Source of the DNA: Acholeplasmataceae bacterium
GTDB lineage: Bacteria > Bacillota_I > Bacilli_A > Acholeplasmatales > Acholeplasmataceae
Direction: 5' to 3'
DNA: 5,895 bases
Assembly: GCA_003518475.1 (NCBI GenBank)
Contig: DOYO01000042.1
Location: 1-5,895, forward strand
Shown: piece after piece, positions 5,421-5,895 of the stretch
Layout of the letters: every line of letters begins with the position of its first letter
Position numbering within the stretch: position 1 is the stretch's first letter
Position numbers and translations under genes: made by a program
Notes under the pieces: generated by a model
Databases searched by the model: none
What the model was told of the DNA's origin: nothing
What the model saw: the letters and a program-made list of their open reading frames with translations, nothing else

Positions 5421-5895
5421 AAAAAGTAACGATGTTAATGATGATTTTTATTTTTCTGATTGCTTTATCGGGATGCAAGGCTTATGAAATCGAATATACA
5501 AATAATCTGCCGATGACGATTGAAATGAAGGGTGAAGAATTAAAAATCCTTCAAGTGACTGATCTACATTTGGCATACGGCATGGATTATAATGATCGAC
5601 GCACGTTTAACCTGATCAAAGACATGAATGAAGCTGAGGATTATGATTTGATCGTCATTTCTGGTGATATGGCGATGTCTCCATCCGCTCCAAGATTGTT
5701 CTCACAACTCTTGAATTTCATGGAATCCTTGAAAACGCCATGGACATTCGTTTTCGGCAATCACGAAACGGATTTTCATGAGTATTCCGAATTTCTTTCC
5801 AGAATTAAAAATACTGAATACCTATATTTCAAAGTAGGTCCACAAATGGTTGATGGCGGATATGGTAATTTCAAAATCAACTTCACAAAGAACAA
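5417..5895 (+). CDS. Lipoprotein metallophosphoesterase, N-terminal part (runs off right edge)
   Basis: The window contains the first 159 codons. Residues 1-20 are a lipoprotein signal peptide: MKK, a hydrophobic run, and the lipobox LSGC with the lipidated cysteine at C20. The mature protein would be anchored on the outer face of the membrane. The calcineurin-like metallophosphoesterase motifs follow in order: DLH at 49-51 (D49 and H51), GD at 83-84 inside ISGDM, and GNHE at 114-117. These supply ligands for a two-metal centre; the remaining C-terminal histidine motifs lie beyond the window. Substrate is unknown; relatives include phosphodiesterases and purple-acid-phosphatase-like enzymes. 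The ATG overlaps the previous stop (ATGA), and GGAG (5405-5408) lies eight bases upstream, so this start is well supported. Confidence 0.9.
   Translation, partial: MKKVTMLMMIFIFLIALSGCKAYEIEYTNNLPMTIEMKGEELKILQVTDLHLAYGMDYNDRRTFNLIKDMNEAEDYDLIVISGDMAMSPSAPRLFSQLLNFMESLKTPWTFVFGNHETDFHEYSEFLSRIKNTEYLYFKVGPQMVDGGYGNFKINFTKN

Noticed and set aside
5278..5487. Plus-strand open frame of 69 codons
   Set aside because: It is a frame-shifted reading across the end of the 154-residue gene and the lipoprotein signal peptide; both real genes have better starts and motifs.
1..5895. CRISPR array, insertion sequence, phage or toxin-antitoxin genes
   Set aside because: I saw no spaced direct repeats, no transposase or integrase motifs and no paired small toxin-like genes in either strand.

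Overview
The window looks like chromosomal DNA of an AT-rich, low-GC Gram-positive-type bacterium: Bacillota, or a standard-code Mycoplasmatota lineage such as Acholeplasma or Izemoplasma relatives. The evidence is strong GGAGG-type ribosome binding sites, extended -10 promoters (TGnTATAAT), tightly packed genes with ATGA overlaps, and TGA used as a stop by several genes. The TGA stops exclude the Mycoplasma/Spiroplasma genetic code. The genus cannot be named from this sequence alone.

Left part (1-3315, minus strand). This is one five-gene operon for a membrane-bound, biotin-dependent, sodium-pumping decarboxylase of the oxaloacetate decarboxylase type. Transcription order is oadA (carboxyltransferase), oadG-like small membrane subunit, a stand-alone biotin carrier, oadB (Na+-translocating beta subunit), and the beginning of birA (biotin protein ligase), which runs off the left edge. 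The genes overlap or are a few bases apart. OadA moves the carboxyl group of its keto-acid substrate (most likely oxaloacetate) onto the biotin of the carrier. OadB decarboxylates carboxybiotin and exports Na+. The small subunit anchors the complex. BirA attaches biotin to the carrier lysine. The operon therefore holds the whole enzyme plus its own cofactor-attaching enzyme. A promoter with a perfect TATAAT and an 8-bp inverted repeat lie just upstream of oadA.

Middle (3316-3806). A tRNA-Lys(CTT) gene with encoded CCA lies on the minus strand, with its own promoter and a clear rho-independent terminator separating it from oadA. A divergent promoter starts the plus-strand genes.

Right part (3807-5895, plus strand). 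A six-helix membrane protein of the Pr6Pr type is a single-gene unit, closed by a terminator whose stem contains its stop codon. A second extended -10 promoter then starts a likely operon: a Nudix hydrolase (MutT/8-oxo-dGTPase-like), an unrecognised single-pass membrane protein, and a lipoprotein metallophosphoesterase cut by the right edge. No mobile element, CRISPR array or rRNA is visible.

No clearly new defence or mobile system is visible. The points most worth a second look are the decarboxylase operon carrying its own biotin ligase, the departures of its small subunit and biotin motif from the textbook forms, the inverted repeats around oadA and the tRNA, and the unknown protein between the Nudix hydrolase and the phosphoesterase.
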